Below are positions 7,196 through 18,233 of a stretch of 64,000 nucleotides of DNA, piece by piece. The notes under the pieces are model-generated. The model did not search any database. It was not told where the DNA came from and was given only the letters and a program-made list of their open reading frames with translations. The DNA is from Polyangiaceae bacterium (GTDB lineage: Bacteria; Myxococcota_A; Polyangia; Polyangiales; Polyangiaceae). Position 1 is the stretch's first letter. Every line of letters begins with the position of its first letter. The DNA is taken from positions 167,816 through 231,815 of the forward strand of contig JADLEQ010000055.1 in NCBI GenBank assembly GCA_020846005.1. The letters are read 5' to 3'. Both the position numbers and the translations under genes were made by a program.

Positions 7196-10170
7196 CGGTG
7201 CGCCCCGCGCGCCCAACGAGGGCCGCGGCGGCGCGCCCGGCGCGGCCGAGCCTGATCGCGCTGCTGAGCGCCATCGCGTGTGGGGCGCCGTCCCCCCGGG
7301 CCGCGGCGCCGCCGACAGCTCAGGTCGCCCCCGCGCCGCGCGACCCGATCGCCGCGCCGGTGCCCCTGCCGGAGTACATCATCGCGCCGAGCCTCATCTC
7401 GCGGCTGGGGCTCGCGCCGCGCTCGCCGGGGGACGACGGCGGTGCGCTGGTCGACGGCCGCCGGTTCACGATCGCGACCGGCTTCGTCGACGGCTCGGAT
7501 CCGCCCGCCCGGCTCGACGGCGGCGCGCGCGTGCCTGCGCGCCTCGGCGGCGGGTTCCTCTTCTGGTCGGGGGGCGAGGTGCTGCGCTCGAGCTCCTTCG
7601 CCGGCGCGCTGGTCGGCGTGACGACGCTCCCGTTCCGGCCCGCGAAGGTGAGCTTCGGTCCCAAAGCGGTGCTGTTCCTCTCGCCGTCCGAGCGCGCGCT
7701 CGTCGACCCGGCGACGGGGCGAGCCGCCGCGGTCGATCCACCGGGGCTCGCGGACTGGGCGACCGGCGACGACGCGACGAGCGCGGCGGTCCTCCACGGC
7801 GGGCGCGTCGTCGTCTCGCGCCGAGGTGGGCCGTGGACGGACTTGAGCGCCGAGGTGGGCGAGGCGCCCACCCAGGTCCGCGCGCACGAGGGGCGCGTGT
7901 GGCTCGAGCTGCCGTCGGGCACGGCGATCCGGGTGGACGAGCGCTCGCTGGAGCGCTTCGCGTCGCCGCCCGGCCCGCGGCCCGCGCCGAATCCGCCCGG
8001 ATGGACACAGCCCGAGCCGCCCATCGAGCGCGCGATCCGGGCTGGCGCGCTCGTGGCTCCGCGCGAGGCGGTGGTCGAGGCCTCGGGCGCGATCGCGCGG
8101 GTCGATCTCGGGACGGGGGAGATCGTGGCGCTGACGGAGCGGGTCGTGCCCGCACGTGCGAGCTGCGCCGCCGTGCGTACCCCGGCCGACGTGCTGTTCG
8201 TCTGCGAGACGGACCGCGCGACGGTCGTCGTCGCGGGCGGCGCGGGGTCGAGCCCGCGCGTCGAGAAGAGCTTCCCCAGCCGCAGCCACATCGCGGGATC
8301 TGCCGGCGGCGCGCTCCTGCGTTTCGGGACGTGCGACGGCGAGCCGGACGCCGGTCGCCTCTGTGTCCGTCCGGCGGACGGCGGGTGGCGCGAGCTCGAC
8401 GTGAGCGCGGCGCTCGAGCGAACCGACGCGGGCGCGTCGGCGCCGAGCGTCGTGCGCTGGATCCCGGCGGACGACGGCCACGCGGTCGCCGTGATCGCGA
8501 CCCCGGAGCGCGCGCTCTTCGACACGCGGACCGGTCGGCGGCGCGCCGTACCGCCGGACGCGCTCGGCGGCGCGGTCGACGCCGCCGCCACGCGCAGCGC
8601 CACGGGCGGCGTCCTCGACCGGAGCTGGACGGCGCGCGCAGACGGCTCGCTCTCGGGCTGGTCCGCGGATCGCGGCGTGACGATCACGGTGGACGGCCGC
8701 CGAGTCGACTCGCCGTTCTCTTGGGGCTTCTGGGTGGCGGACGGCGCCCGCGCGATCGCCCAGGATCCGGAGGGGCACGTCTGGCAGTCGCTCGATCATG
8801 GGCAGTCGTGGCGCGAGGTGCTGGCGCCGGTGGACCTCGGCAGGGCATCACGCGGCAGCGCCACGTGCTCCGACGCCGGCTGCCACCTCGGCCGATGGCT
8901 GCGCCCCGGCTGGCGGCAGACCGCGCCGGCGCCCGCGCGCGCGGAGCGCCCACCCGCGCGGGCTACGCGAGTCGCGCCGCAGCCGCCGCTCCCGGTCCTC
9001 GCGTGCCGCGAGCTGGCGCCGATGACGAAGCGCCAGGCGGCCGCCGCGACCGAGGCGGAGGGCGTCGGCTTCGGCGCGACGACGGTGCGGCTGCGGACGG
9101 GCGAGGTCGCGCACGCGCGCGAGCGCGGTGTGTGGGCGGTCGTGCACTCCGTGGCGGGCCCGACCAGCATCCCGGGCCTGCGCGCGCTTCGTCACGGCAA
9201 GCACCTCGAGCTCGGCGACTCGGACGGCGCGCTCCCTCCGGCCGCGGCGAACGCGACCCGCACCTCGGTGTGGATCGACGCGTTCGCGCCCGAGGCCACG
9301 CCGCAGAGCGCGACGGTCCGCTTCGGTGAGCTCGTCGCCGCCGCCCACGCGAGCGGGCAGCCGCTGCCCCCCGTCGCGCCGGACGACCAGTCGGAGCTGT
9401 CCGTCGTACCGGTGCTCGGCGTGGCTCCGGCGCTGTCGGGCGGGCTGCTGCTCGAGGGGAGCGATCCCCCCACGTGGCTGCGCTCGCCCCGTCCGGCCGC
9501 GCTCCCGATCGCCACAGCGGGCGCCGCAGACGATCGGCTCACGGTGAGCGCCGTACGGCTCGACGACCGGCGCGTCGCGCTGCTGCGCGCGGACAGCGCG
9601 GGGGGCGCTGAGGTGCTGGTGGTCGACGGGGGCCGGTCGTTCCGGGGCCTCGTGATCCCCGCGCCGCCCGGCTCCGAGGCCGCCGCCACGGACGCCCTCG
9701 CCCGTGCCCCGGGAGGGGAGCTCGGGGTACTCCGCCTTCCCCGGGCGCTCACGCCGTCCACGACGGACGACCCGGCGATCTTGCTGCAGCCGGACGCGGC
9801 GCCCGTGGCGCTAGCGCCCTGGTCGACGCTCACGCCGGGCTCCGACGCAGCGTGCGGGAGCGTCGCGGGGAGCTGGCGCGCCATCGTGCAGGTGCCGGCG
9901 GCCTGGGTGCGCGTCACCGGCACGTTCGCGCCCGCCGAGCGCCCGCCGATGTCCGCGGTGGTGCGCTGGAGCCCGGAGCGGGTGTGCCTCGAGGCGATCG
10001 AGGTGGCGCTCGACACCGTCGCCGTCGGCGACGCGGCGGTCCAGCCGTGGGTCGTGGCGACGTTCGGCGCGACGGCGCGCGCCGCCGTCCTCGGGTACGA
10101 GCTCGGCGTCGAGGTGCGCCAGCCCGTGGAGTGCGCGCTCCCAGGGCCAGCGCGCGGCCCGACACCGTGA
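7192..10170 (+). CDS. Large lipoprotein with BNR/Asp-box propeller features
   Basis: A 992-aa lipoprotein (lipobox ALLSAIAC) whose body is rich in short beta segments. It has at least one clear Asp-box (SLDHGQSWREV) and a second weaker one (VDGGRSFRGL), as in sialidase-type beta propellers. No sialidase catalytic set was recognised, so a structural or sensing role is as likely as an enzymatic one. Translation starts at GTG 7192, overlapping the protease stop, so the two are made together; the protein may be a partner or substrate of that protease. It is convergent with the barrel gene, 9 bp away. Confidence 0.75.
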   Translation: MTVRPARPTRAAAARPARPSLIALLSAIACGAPSPRAAAPPTAQVAPAPRDPIAAPVPLPEYIIAPSLISRLGLAPRSPGDDGGALVDGRRFTIATGFVDGSDPPARLDGGARVPARLGGGFLFWSGGEVLRSSSFAGALVGVTTLPFRPAKVSFGPKAVLFLSPSERALVDPATGRAAAVDPPGLADWATGDDATSAAVLHGGRVVVSRRGGPWTDLSAEVGEAPTQVRAHEGRVWLELPSGTAIRVDERSLERFASPPGPRPAPNPPGWTQPEPPIERAIRAGALVAPREAVVEASGAIARVDLGTGEIVALTERVVPARASCAAVRTPADVLFVCETDRATVVVAGGAGSSPRVEKSFPSRSHIAGSAGGALLRFGTCDGEPDAGRLCVRPADGGWRELDVSAALERTDAGASAPSVVRWIPADDGHAVAVIATPERALFDTRTGRRRAVPPDALGGAVDAAATRSATGGVLDRSWTARADGSLSGWSADRGVTITVDGRRVDSPFSWGFWVADGARAIAQDPEGHVWQSLDHGQSWREVLAPVDLGRASRGSATCSDAGCHLGRWLRPGWRQTAPAPARAERPPARATRVAPQPPLPVLACRELAPMTKRQAAAATEAEGVGFGATTVRLRTGEVAHARERGVWAVVHSVAGPTSIPGLRALRHGKHLELGDSDGALPPAAANATRTSVWIDAFAPEATPQSATVRFGELVAAAHASGQPLPPVAPDDQSELSVVPVLGVAPALSGGLLLEGSDPPTWLRSPRPAALPIATAGAADDRLTVSAVRLDDRRVALLRADSAGGAEVLVVDGGRSFRGLVIPAPPGSEAAATDALARAPGGELGVLRLPRALTPSTTDDPAILLQPDAAPVALAPWSTLTPGSDAACGSVAGSWRAIVQVPAAWVRVTGTFAPAERPPMSAVVRWSPERVCLEAIEVALDTVAVGDAAVQPWVVATFGATARAAVLGYELGVEVRQPVECALPGPARGPTP

Positions 10171-10179
10171 CGGCCTCCG

Positions 10180-10848
10180 CTAGAAGGACCAGCCGAGATC
10201 GAGGTTGACGAGGGGGACGACCGCGCTCTCGTCCGCCGCGGCGGAGGTGCCCCCGGCGTCCTCGGCCTTCGCCTGGGCGGCGAGGTACTGCGCGCCCACC
10301 TGCGCCACGAAGGTGAACCCTCCGTCGGTGGCGAACTTGTAGCCGACGAACGGCCCCACCGCGACCCCATCGCCGTTGCCCTCCACGTCCTCGACGTTGC
10401 CGGAGATGGACACGTAGAGCACCTCCGCTCCCACCTGGAGACTCCGGAAGGGCTGGAGCGGGTACGCCGCGACCTGCGCGCCGAGCTCGAACGTCGTGAA
10501 GGCCTCGCTCACGCCGTCGACCTCGACGGAGGTCGAGCCGTACCCGCCGATCGCGGCGAGCCCCACGAACTCCCCCACCCTCCCCTCGACCTTCAGCTCG
10601 ACGACCGGCAAGACGAGATGCACGGGGGACAGCGTGACGGAGACGTTCGGCGGCGGCGGCTCCGCGTCGGCAGCACCCTGCGGAGGTGGGGGCAGGACGG
10701 CCGCCGCCGCGGCTGCGTCCTGCGCCTGGGCGCTCCGAGCGGACGCGGCGCAGGCCACGCAGGCAGCGACCGTCGCACCCCAGGGAGCGCGCCGAGCGCG
10801 AGCCCGAGTACGCCGAGCTCGACCCACCCCAGATTCCATCAGCGACAT
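10180..10848 (-). CDS. Outer-membrane beta-barrel protein
   Basis: About 222 aa. A cationic N-terminus and signal peptide ending near SAQAQ are followed by a Pro/Ala stretch. Alternating amphipathic strands then run to the end, finishing with an aromatic C-terminal residue (DLGWSF), the typical barrel-assembly signal. I chose ATG 10848 because GGAG lies five bases upstream. No transport substrate can be inferred. Confidence 0.7.
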   Translation of the reverse strand: MSLMESGVGRARRTRARARRAPWGATVAACVACAASARSAQAQDAAAAAAVLPPPPQGAADAEPPPPNVSVTLSPVHLVLPVVELKVEGRVGEFVGLAAIGGYGSTSVEVDGVSEAFTTFELGAQVAAYPLQPFRSLQVGAEVLYVSISGNVEDVEGNGDGVAVGPFVGYKFATDGGFTFVAQVGAQYLAAQAKAEDAGGTSAAADESAVVPLVNLDLGWSF

Positions 10849-10954
10849 GAGGCTCCGTCCCTTCGCCGCGACGCCGCGGGCGCGCAGCATCGCACGCGGG
10901 CGCCGGGCGGCGCAACCGCGCCGGCCGAGGCGGCCCCAGCCGCGGGCCGCCGGC

Positions 10955-12787
10955 TCACTCTACGGTCACGGTCTTCGCGAGGTTCCTCGGCTGGTCCACG
11001 TCGGTGCCCTTCAGATCCGCGATGTGATACGCGAGCAGCTGGAGCGGGACGACGGTGACGAGCGGCGAGACGATCTCGTCGACGTGCGGGACGTGCAGCG
11101 CGTGCACCGCCTGGGCTGCCGCCTCCGCGTCGCCCTCCTCGACCACGGCGATCACCTGGCCGTCTCGCGCCCGCACCTCCTGCACGTTGGAGAGCGTCTT
11201 CTCGAACTGCCGGTCCCGCACCAGGACGACGACGACCGGCATGTCACCGTCGATGAGCGCGATGGGCCCGTGCTTCATCTCGCCGGCCGCGTAGCCCTCG
11301 GCGTGCGCGTAGCTGATCTCCTTCAGCTTGAGCGCTCCCTCTAGCGCGATCGGCCAGCCCAGGCCGCGCCCGAGGAAGAGCATGTGGCGGGCGTGCTGGT
11401 ACTGCCGCGCGACGGCGAGCGCCTCGTCGGCGTGCGCGAGCGCGCTCCGCATGTGCTGCGGCGCCTCGACCATGGCCTGCAGCACGGCGCGGGCGCGAGG
11501 AGCCTCGAGGGTGCCGCGCCGTCGCCCGAGCCACACGGCGAGCAGCAGCAGCGCGGTGAGCTGGGCGGTGAAGCACTTGGTGGACGCGACCCCGATCTCC
11601 GGGCCCGCGTGGGTGTAGAGCGCCCCGTGCGAAGCTCGCGGGATCGCGCTGTCCAGCACGTTGGCGACGGCGAGCACCGTGGCGCCGGCCTCACGCGCAG
11701 ACCTCATCGCCGCCAGGGTGTCCGCGGTCTCGCCCGACTGGCTGACGGCCACCACGAGATCCCCGGGACCGAACACCGGCTCCCGGTACCGAACCTCGCT
11801 CGCGAGCTCCGCCTGCGCGGGGACGCGCGCGAGCTGCTCGATCCACTGCCGGCCCGCGAGCGCCGCGTGGTGGCTCGTCCCGCAGGCGACGAGCACCACG
11901 CGGCGGAGCTGCTGCGCGAGCTCGCCGGTGAGCCCCAGCTCCGCGTCCACCACGTCCGCGTCCTCGAGCACGACGCGCCCGCGGAGCGTATCCTCCACCG
12001 CGCGCGGCTGCTCGAAGATCTCCTTCAGCATGAAGTGCTTGTAGCCGCCCTTCTCCGCCTGGACGGGGCTCCAGTCGATCCGCTTGGGCGCGCGCGTCAC
12101 CACTCGGCCGTCGAGCGTCTCGATCCGCGCGCCCCCAGCGGTGAGCTCGGCCATCTCGCCGTCCTCGAGGAAGAGCATCTGCCGGGTGTGCTCGAGCAGC
12201 GCGGGGATGTCGCTCCCGCAGAGCGTCTCGCCGTCCCCGATCCCGAGGACGAGCGGAGACGCGCTCTTCGCGACGACGAGCCGGTCCGGCGAGCGACGCG
12301 CGATCACCGCGAGCGCGTACGCGCCCCGCACCCGCCCGAGCGCGGCTCGGACGGCGTCGAAGAGCGAGCCCGTGCCGCTCGCGAGCTCGCGGTCCACGAG
12401 GTGGGCGACGATCTCGGTGTCCGTGTCGCTGCGGAAGTCGACGCCCAACGCCAGGAGCTCACGCTTGAGCTCGAGGTGGTTCTCGATGATGCCGTTGTGG
12501 ATGATCGCGACCTCCCCCGCCACGTGCGGGTGCGCGTTCGGCTCGCTCGGGCGACCGTGCGTGGCCCACCGCGTGTGGCCGACGCCGGCGGTGCCCGCCA
12601 GCGGCCGCTCGGCGAGCGAGGCCGCCAGGTTGCCGAGCTTGCCGACCGCTCGCCGGATGGCGAGCTCCGAGCCGTCGTGCACCGCGAGCCCGGCGGAGTC
12701 GTACCCGCGGTACTCGAGCTTGCGGAGGCCGTCGAGGAGGATGGGGGCCGCCTGGCGGGGCCCGACGTAGCCGACAATTCCACACAT
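10955..12787 (-). CDS. glmS: Glucosamine-6-phosphate synthase (glutamine-hydrolysing)
   Basis: GlmS converts fructose-6-phosphate and glutamine to glucosamine-6-phosphate, the first step to UDP-GlcNAc for peptidoglycan and LPS. The 610-aa protein begins MCGIVGYVG, with Cys2 (after Met removal) as the glutaminase nucleophile, and continues with the amidotransferase motifs GHTRWATHG and HNGIIEN. Two SIS sugar-isomerase domains follow (GTSHHAAL, SQSGETADT, then the second copy), and the conserved tail is PRNLAKTVTVE. Length equals the family norm. No glmS ribozyme-like leader was recognised upstream. Confidence 0.98.
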   Translation of the reverse strand: MCGIVGYVGPRQAAPILLDGLRKLEYRGYDSAGLAVHDGSELAIRRAVGKLGNLAASLAERPLAGTAGVGHTRWATHGRPSEPNAHPHVAGEVAIIHNGIIENHLELKRELLALGVDFRSDTDTEIVAHLVDRELASGTGSLFDAVRAALGRVRGAYALAVIARRSPDRLVVAKSASPLVLGIGDGETLCGSDIPALLEHTRQMLFLEDGEMAELTAGGARIETLDGRVVTRAPKRIDWSPVQAEKGGYKHFMLKEIFEQPRAVEDTLRGRVVLEDADVVDAELGLTGELAQQLRRVVLVACGTSHHAALAGRQWIEQLARVPAQAELASEVRYREPVFGPGDLVVAVSQSGETADTLAAMRSAREAGATVLAVANVLDSAIPRASHGALYTHAGPEIGVASTKCFTAQLTALLLLAVWLGRRRGTLEAPRARAVLQAMVEAPQHMRSALAHADEALAVARQYQHARHMLFLGRGLGWPIALEGALKLKEISYAHAEGYAAGEMKHGPIALIDGDMPVVVVLVRDRQFEKTLSNVQEVRARDGQVIAVVEEGDAEAAAQAVHALHVPHVDEIVSPLVTVVPLQLLAYHIADLKGTDVDQPRNLAKTVTVE

Positions 12788-12931
12788 GGGAGCTTCCTGG
12801 GGGACGGAGCGGCGCGCGCCCGCGGAGCAGCCTCGCGCCGGCTCGCTTGATGCCACGGAGCGCCCTTCCGCGCGAGTTCCCGGCGCCAGCGCTGGCGGCC
12901 CGCTCGGCCGGCGAGCCGCGGCCCGGCGCGC

Positions 12932-12951
12932 CGGGCGGGAGGGCCCGCCCG
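12932..12951. terminator. Perfect 8-bp GC hairpin between two minus-strand genes
   Basis: CGGGCGGG, a 4-nt AGGG loop and CCCGCCCG form a perfect stem about 60 bp after the stop of the 13012 gene and upstream of glmS. There is no T-tract, so it is only a candidate terminator or attenuator. The rest of the 12788-13011 gap holds no gene that I can see. Confidence 0.35.
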
Positions 12952-13011
12952 TGCGCCTCGGCCGGGCGCGCACGCTGGCGAGCCGCGGGCGCGCCGTCCT
13001 CACGGCGCCCC

Positions 13012-13656
13012 TCAGGGCGCCACGGAGCCGATCGGGCGCGGGGGCGCCGCCGCTGGGGGGGGACCCGGGGGGGGACGGACTACTGGGGGCGGGGGTACCG
13101 GGGGCGACGTCGGCCCGGGCCCCGGCGCGCCGAGCGCCGGCGTGCCGCGGCCGGGCGGGAGCAGCGGCTCGGGGGCCGCGCCGCTCGTCGCGGCCGGCGC
13201 GGGCGGCGCGGGCGCCGGGCTCGCGTCCGAGGCGGGCTCGGGGGGGACGACGGGAGGGCTCGCGAACTCGACCGCTCGAGCCGGGCGACTCGCCCCCGAG
13301 GTGGCGGGCGCTGGCGGCGGGGCGGGCGGCGCCGTCCCGGCGCGACTCGCGACCCAGACGGCAGCGACGCCGAGCGCGCCGATCACCGCCAGCTTCGCGC
13401 CGAGCGGCGCAGCCGCGACTCGATCCCCGATCGACGTGCGCGCCCCCGAGTGGGACGGCGCAGGCGCGTCCGAGACGCGCTCGTCATCGCCCTCGTCCTC
13501 GTCGGCGGGCGTGGCGTCCAGCGGGCGCTCCGGGGCGCTCGGGCGACGCGACGCGGGAGGCCGCTCCACCGGCCGCGCCGGGAGTCCGTGCGCGGTCGCG
13601 CGCTCGCTCCGCTCCCGCTGCTTCCTCCGTGCGTCGCGCGAGGGCTTGCGTGCCAT
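13012..13656 (-). CDS. Single-pass membrane protein with long Pro-rich domain
   Basis: About 214 aa, no recognised family. It starts with a very basic cytoplasmic segment (MARKPSRDARRKQRERSERA), has one hydrophobic helix (LGAKLAVIGALGVAAVWVAS) and ends in a Pro/Ala-rich tail that could span the periplasm. The AGGGA just before ATG 13656 supports that start over the longer frame. The Pro-rich end is encoded by long G runs on the plus strand, a place where length could vary. It lies between glmS and the ATP synthase genes, with no sign of shared function. Confidence 0.6.
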   Translation of the reverse strand: MARKPSRDARRKQRERSERATAHGLPARPVERPPASRRPSAPERPLDATPADEDEGDDERVSDAPAPSHSGARTSIGDRVAAAPLGAKLAVIGALGVAAVWVASRAGTAPPAPPPAPATSGASRPARAVEFASPPVVPPEPASDASPAPAPPAPAATSGAAPEPLLPPGRGTPALGAPGPGPTSPPVPPPPVVRPPPGPPPAAAPPRPIGSVAP

Positions 13657-13750
13657 GTGTCCCTGCTCTCCGTGGTGGGGTGGGCCCGCCGGGGCCGGGC
13701 CCCCGGTCGCCGCCGGAGGGCGCGCGGGCCCGGGGCGAGGCACCCGCGAC

Positions 13751-14647
13751 TCAGGCCTTGAGCGCCTCGGCGCCGCCGATGATCTCCATCAGCTCCTTGG
13801 TGATCGCGGCCTGGCGGGCTCGGTTGTACTGGAGCGTGAGGCTGGCGATCATCTCGCTGGCGTTCTTCGTCGCGGAGTCCATCGCCGTCATTCGCGCACC
13901 GAGCTCCGAGGCCATCGACTCGAGCAGCGCCCGGAGGATGCTGACCTCGACGTACATCGGCACCAGGCGCTCGAGGAGCGCCTCGCGGCTCGGCTCGAAG
14001 GAGAACTCGCGCTGGGCGCCCTCGGCGAGCGGCGCGACCTTGCCGCGATCCTCGAGCGGGAAGAGCCGCTCCGCGACGGGTCGCTGGCTCATGGCGCTCT
14101 TGAACTCGTTGTAGACGACGTAGATGGCGTCCACCTCGCCGCGGAGGAAGGGCGCGAGCAGCTCCCGCGCGACCTGCCCCGCCTTCTCGATATCGAGCCG
14201 CTCCCAGACGCCCTCGAAGACGTGATGGACCGGGGCCTTGCGGCGCCGGAAGTAGTCACGCCCTTTTCGGCCGATGGTCGCGAGCTTCACCGTCTTCCCC
14301 TCGGCCTCCTGCTCGCGCCAGAGGCGCTCCGCGGTCTTCGCGATCGAGGAGTTGAAGGCTCCACACAGGCCCCGGTCGCTGGTGATGACGAGGAGCAGAG
14401 TCCGCTCCTCCGGCCGGCGCACGAGCAGCGGGTGCTGCGCCTCCACCTGCGCCTCGCCCTCCTCCGGGGCGGGCCCGACGACGGTGACCAGCACCTCGTG
14501 CGTCTTGACGGCGTAGGGGCGGAGGGCGGTGATCCGCTGCTGTGCGCGGTTCAGGCGCGCGCCAGCCACCATCTTCATGGCGCGCGTGATCTTCTGCGTG
14601 CTCTTCACGCTGCCGATACGGCGGCGGATGTCCTTCAGGCTGGGCAC
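13751..14647 (-). CDS. atpG: F1 ATP synthase gamma subunit
   Basis: The rotor shaft of F1. The 298-aa protein begins [20 protein letters not shown] and continues [16 protein letters not shown], the conserved N-terminal helix. It has the central [12 protein letters not shown] motif and ends with the C-terminal helix [19 protein letters not shown]. Length and both ends match the family. It is the last gene of the sub-operon, 7 bp after atpA; the beta and epsilon genes that often follow are not here. Confidence 0.98.
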   Translation of the reverse strand: MPSLKDIRRRIGSVKSTQKITRAMKMVAGARLNRAQQRITALRPYAVKTHEVLVTVVGPAPEEGEAQVEAQHPLLVRRPEERTLLLVITSDRGLCGAFNSSIAKTAERLWREQEAEGKTVKLATIGRKGRDYFRRRKAPVHHVFEGVWERLDIEKAGQVARELLAPFLRGEVDAIYVVYNEFKSAMSQRPVAERLFPLEDRGKVAPLAEGAQREFSFEPSREALLERLVPMYVEVSILRALLESMASELGARMTAMDSATKNASEMIASLTLQYNRARQAAITKELMEIIGGAEALKA

Positions 14648-14654
14648 GGGGCGC

Positions 14655-16331
<1,677 letters not shown>

Positions 16332-16382
16332 GGTTCTTCTCTCGGGAAGCTCTAGAACGGGGGACGGGGGACCGCGCCGACC

Positions 16383-16934
16383 TCAGCCGGCGCGAGACTC
16401 GGTGAGCTGGCGCTCCAGGCGATCGAGCCGGCTCCGCAGGCTGCCGTCGATCACGTGATCGCCCACGCGGGCGACCAGTCCGCCGAGGAGCGCGGGATCG
16501 ACGGAGCGCTCGATCACGACCTTCTTGCCGGCCACCTTCTCCAGCTCGGCGGCCAGGCGCGTGACGTAGGCCTCCCCGAGGGGGGCCGCGCTGACCACCT
16601 GGGCGCGCACCACGCCGGCCCGCTCGTCGGCGAGCTGCGTCAGGCGCCGCGCGATGTCCGGGAGCGCGTGGAGGCGCGCGCGCTGCGCGAGCAGCTTCAC
16701 CGTGTTGACGGCGTGGGGCGCGAGCCCGAGGCGCTGCGCGATCGCGGAGAGGATTTCCGTCCGGTGGCGCTCGTCGACCACCGGGTTGTCGAGCACGGAG
16801 CGGAGCTCGGGGTTCGCCGCGTACGTCTGCGCGAAGCGCGAGAGCTGATCCGTCAGGGGCTTGAGCTGGCCCGTCTCCGTCCCGAGCTCGAACACCGCCC
16901 GCGCCCACCGCTCGGCGACCGCCACGTCTGTCAT
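16383..16934 (-). CDS. atpH: F1 ATP synthase delta subunit (OSCP)
   Basis: A 183-aa stator subunit joining F1 to the b/b' stalk. It has the N-terminal helical domain (VAERWARAVFELGTETGQL) and the C-terminal OSCP signature region (GKKVVIERSVDPALLGG, then DGSLRSRLDRLERQL). Its ATG overlaps the atpF stop by 4 nt (ATGA), so it is translationally coupled. Confidence 0.96.
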   Translation of the reverse strand: MTDVAVAERWARAVFELGTETGQLKPLTDQLSRFAQTYAANPELRSVLDNPVVDERHRTEILSAIAQRLGLAPHAVNTVKLLAQRARLHALPDIARRLTQLADERAGVVRAQVVSAAPLGEAYVTRLAAELEKVAGKKVVIERSVDPALLGGLVARVGDHVIDGSLRSRLDRLERQLTESRAG

Positions 16935-17638
16935 GACCGCGCTCCTCCGAACTCCGAGCGGGCCGACGCGACCGACGCGAGGAACTCCTGCGCGAGCCGC
17001 TCGTGGTCGGCGGGCCCGACTCCCTTGCGGAGGGCCTCACGGGCCTCGGCGACCGTCTGCGCCACGGCCTCGTGGAGGATCGCGGTGCGCGCAGCCTCGA
17101 GCTCCTGGGCGACGAGCAAGCGCCCGTCGCGCTCCATGCGCGCGCGCCGCTCGGCGAGCGCCTGCTTCAGCTGGGCACACTCCTTCGAACCGGCGTCGCG
17201 CATCTCGTCCCGCACGCGGGTGATGTCGCTCTCGATGGCGGCGAGCTTCTCCTCGTAGTCGGCGAGGCGGGCCTCGGCGGCCCGGCGCATCTTCGCCGCC
17301 TCGTCCATGCCGGCGAGGATGGTCGCCTTGCGCGACCGGAGCGCCTGCGCGATCGGCTTGCTGCCGAAGCGGAAGACCAGCCACAGGATGATGGTGGAGT
17401 TGACCAGCATCGCGCCGAGCGGCGCCGGCGTGCCCTTCGGGCGCCAGAGCCACGAGTTCTTGGCGGCGCCTTCGTCGCTCTCGCCGATCATCCCCTGGAA
17501 CCAGTTGATCTCCCCGAGGGCGTGCCCGCCGCCGTGCTCGCCCTCGCTGGCGCCGTGCTCGCCGCCGCCGGCCCAGGCGACCCCGGAGACGAGCAGCACC
17601 GCCGCGAGCGCCGCGATCCCACGCCGCGCCCGGGCCAT
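16931..17638 (-). CDS. atpF: ATP synthase F0 subunit b
   Basis: About 235 aa. Unusually for subunit b it has a cleavable-looking signal sequence (ALAAVLLVSGVAWA) and a Gly/His/Glu-rich segment before the true membrane helix (LGAMLVNSTIILWLVFRFG). The long charged dimerising helix of the stator follows. The His-rich stretch (residues about 25-45) is notable. Start ATG 17638 forms TGATG with the preceding b' gene, and its end overlaps atpH. Confidence 0.92.
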   Translation of the reverse strand: MARARRGIAALAAVLLVSGVAWAGGGEHGASEGEHGGGHALGEINWFQGMIGESDEGAAKNSWLWRPKGTPAPLGAMLVNSTIILWLVFRFGSKPIAQALRSRKATILAGMDEAAKMRRAAEARLADYEEKLAAIESDITRVRDEMRDAGSKECAQLKQALAERRARMERDGRLLVAQELEAARTAILHEAVAQTVAEAREALRKGVGPADHERLAQEFLASVASARSEFGGARS

Positions 17639-18069
17639 CAGTGGACCTCCCGCCCGAGGACGGTGGACGCGACCTCGCGGACCAGCGCTGGGGACTGCTC
17701 GGCGAGCTGCGATCGCGCGCGCTCCGCCTCGCGGCGCATGGCGGCGCGGCCCTCCTCGACGATGCGCCCGACCGCCTGGTGCGCCTCCGCCAGCATCTCG
17801 GCCTCGAGCTTGGCCAGCTCCGCGCGCGTCCGCTCGCGCTCCTCGGCGGCCACGCGCCGGACCTCGCCGAGCTCGGTCTCGTAGCGCTTCAGCAGCTCGC
17901 CTGCCTTCTCCTCCATCTCCCGGGCCGACGCGCGCTCGCCGTCCGTCCGCTTCTCGCGGGCCTCGAAGATGCGGAGCATCGGGTCGACGAGCAGCGGCTT
18001 CATCACCACGAGCAGGGCGGTGAAGAGCGCGAGCTGGACGAAGAGGCTCTTGTCGAAATCGATGGTCAC
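17638..18069 (-). CDS. atpF': ATP synthase F0 subunit b'
   Basis: The second stator b-type subunit: one N-terminal membrane helix (LFVQLALFTALLVVMKPLL), the conserved DPMLRIFEAREKR turn, then a long charged helix to the end. I chose GTG 18069 (VTIDFDKSLF) because GGGAGG sits about 7 nt upstream and the length (143 aa) fits the family. ATGs at 18087 and 18141 are in frame but lack a ribosome site. It is the first gene of the atp sub-operon; the 18070-18233 leader presumably holds the promoter, but no convincing -35/-10 pair was found. Confidence 0.9.
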   Translation of the reverse strand: MTIDFDKSLFVQLALFTALLVVMKPLLVDPMLRIFEAREKRTDGERASAREMEEKAGELLKRYETELGEVRRVAAEERERTRAELAKLEAEMLAEAHQAVGRIVEEGRAAMRREAERARSQLAEQSPALVREVASTVLGREVH

Positions 18070-18233
18070 GCCGCCGCCTCCCGCCATCCCGAGGAGGGCG
18101 GGCGCGGAGGCCTGGCAGGAGGCGAGGAGGGGGGCTGTCATGCGGGAGGCGCGACCTGGCACCGGAGAGACGGACCCGCGCGGGCCCGGGCCGGTCGGCG
18201 CGGCGCGCTGCTACCACCGGGCGTCCAGGCTGT

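Noticed and set aside
10788..13011. glmS ribozyme or riboswitch
   Set aside because: The upstream region has no recognisable conserved core, and such ribozymes are mainly found in Firmicutes.
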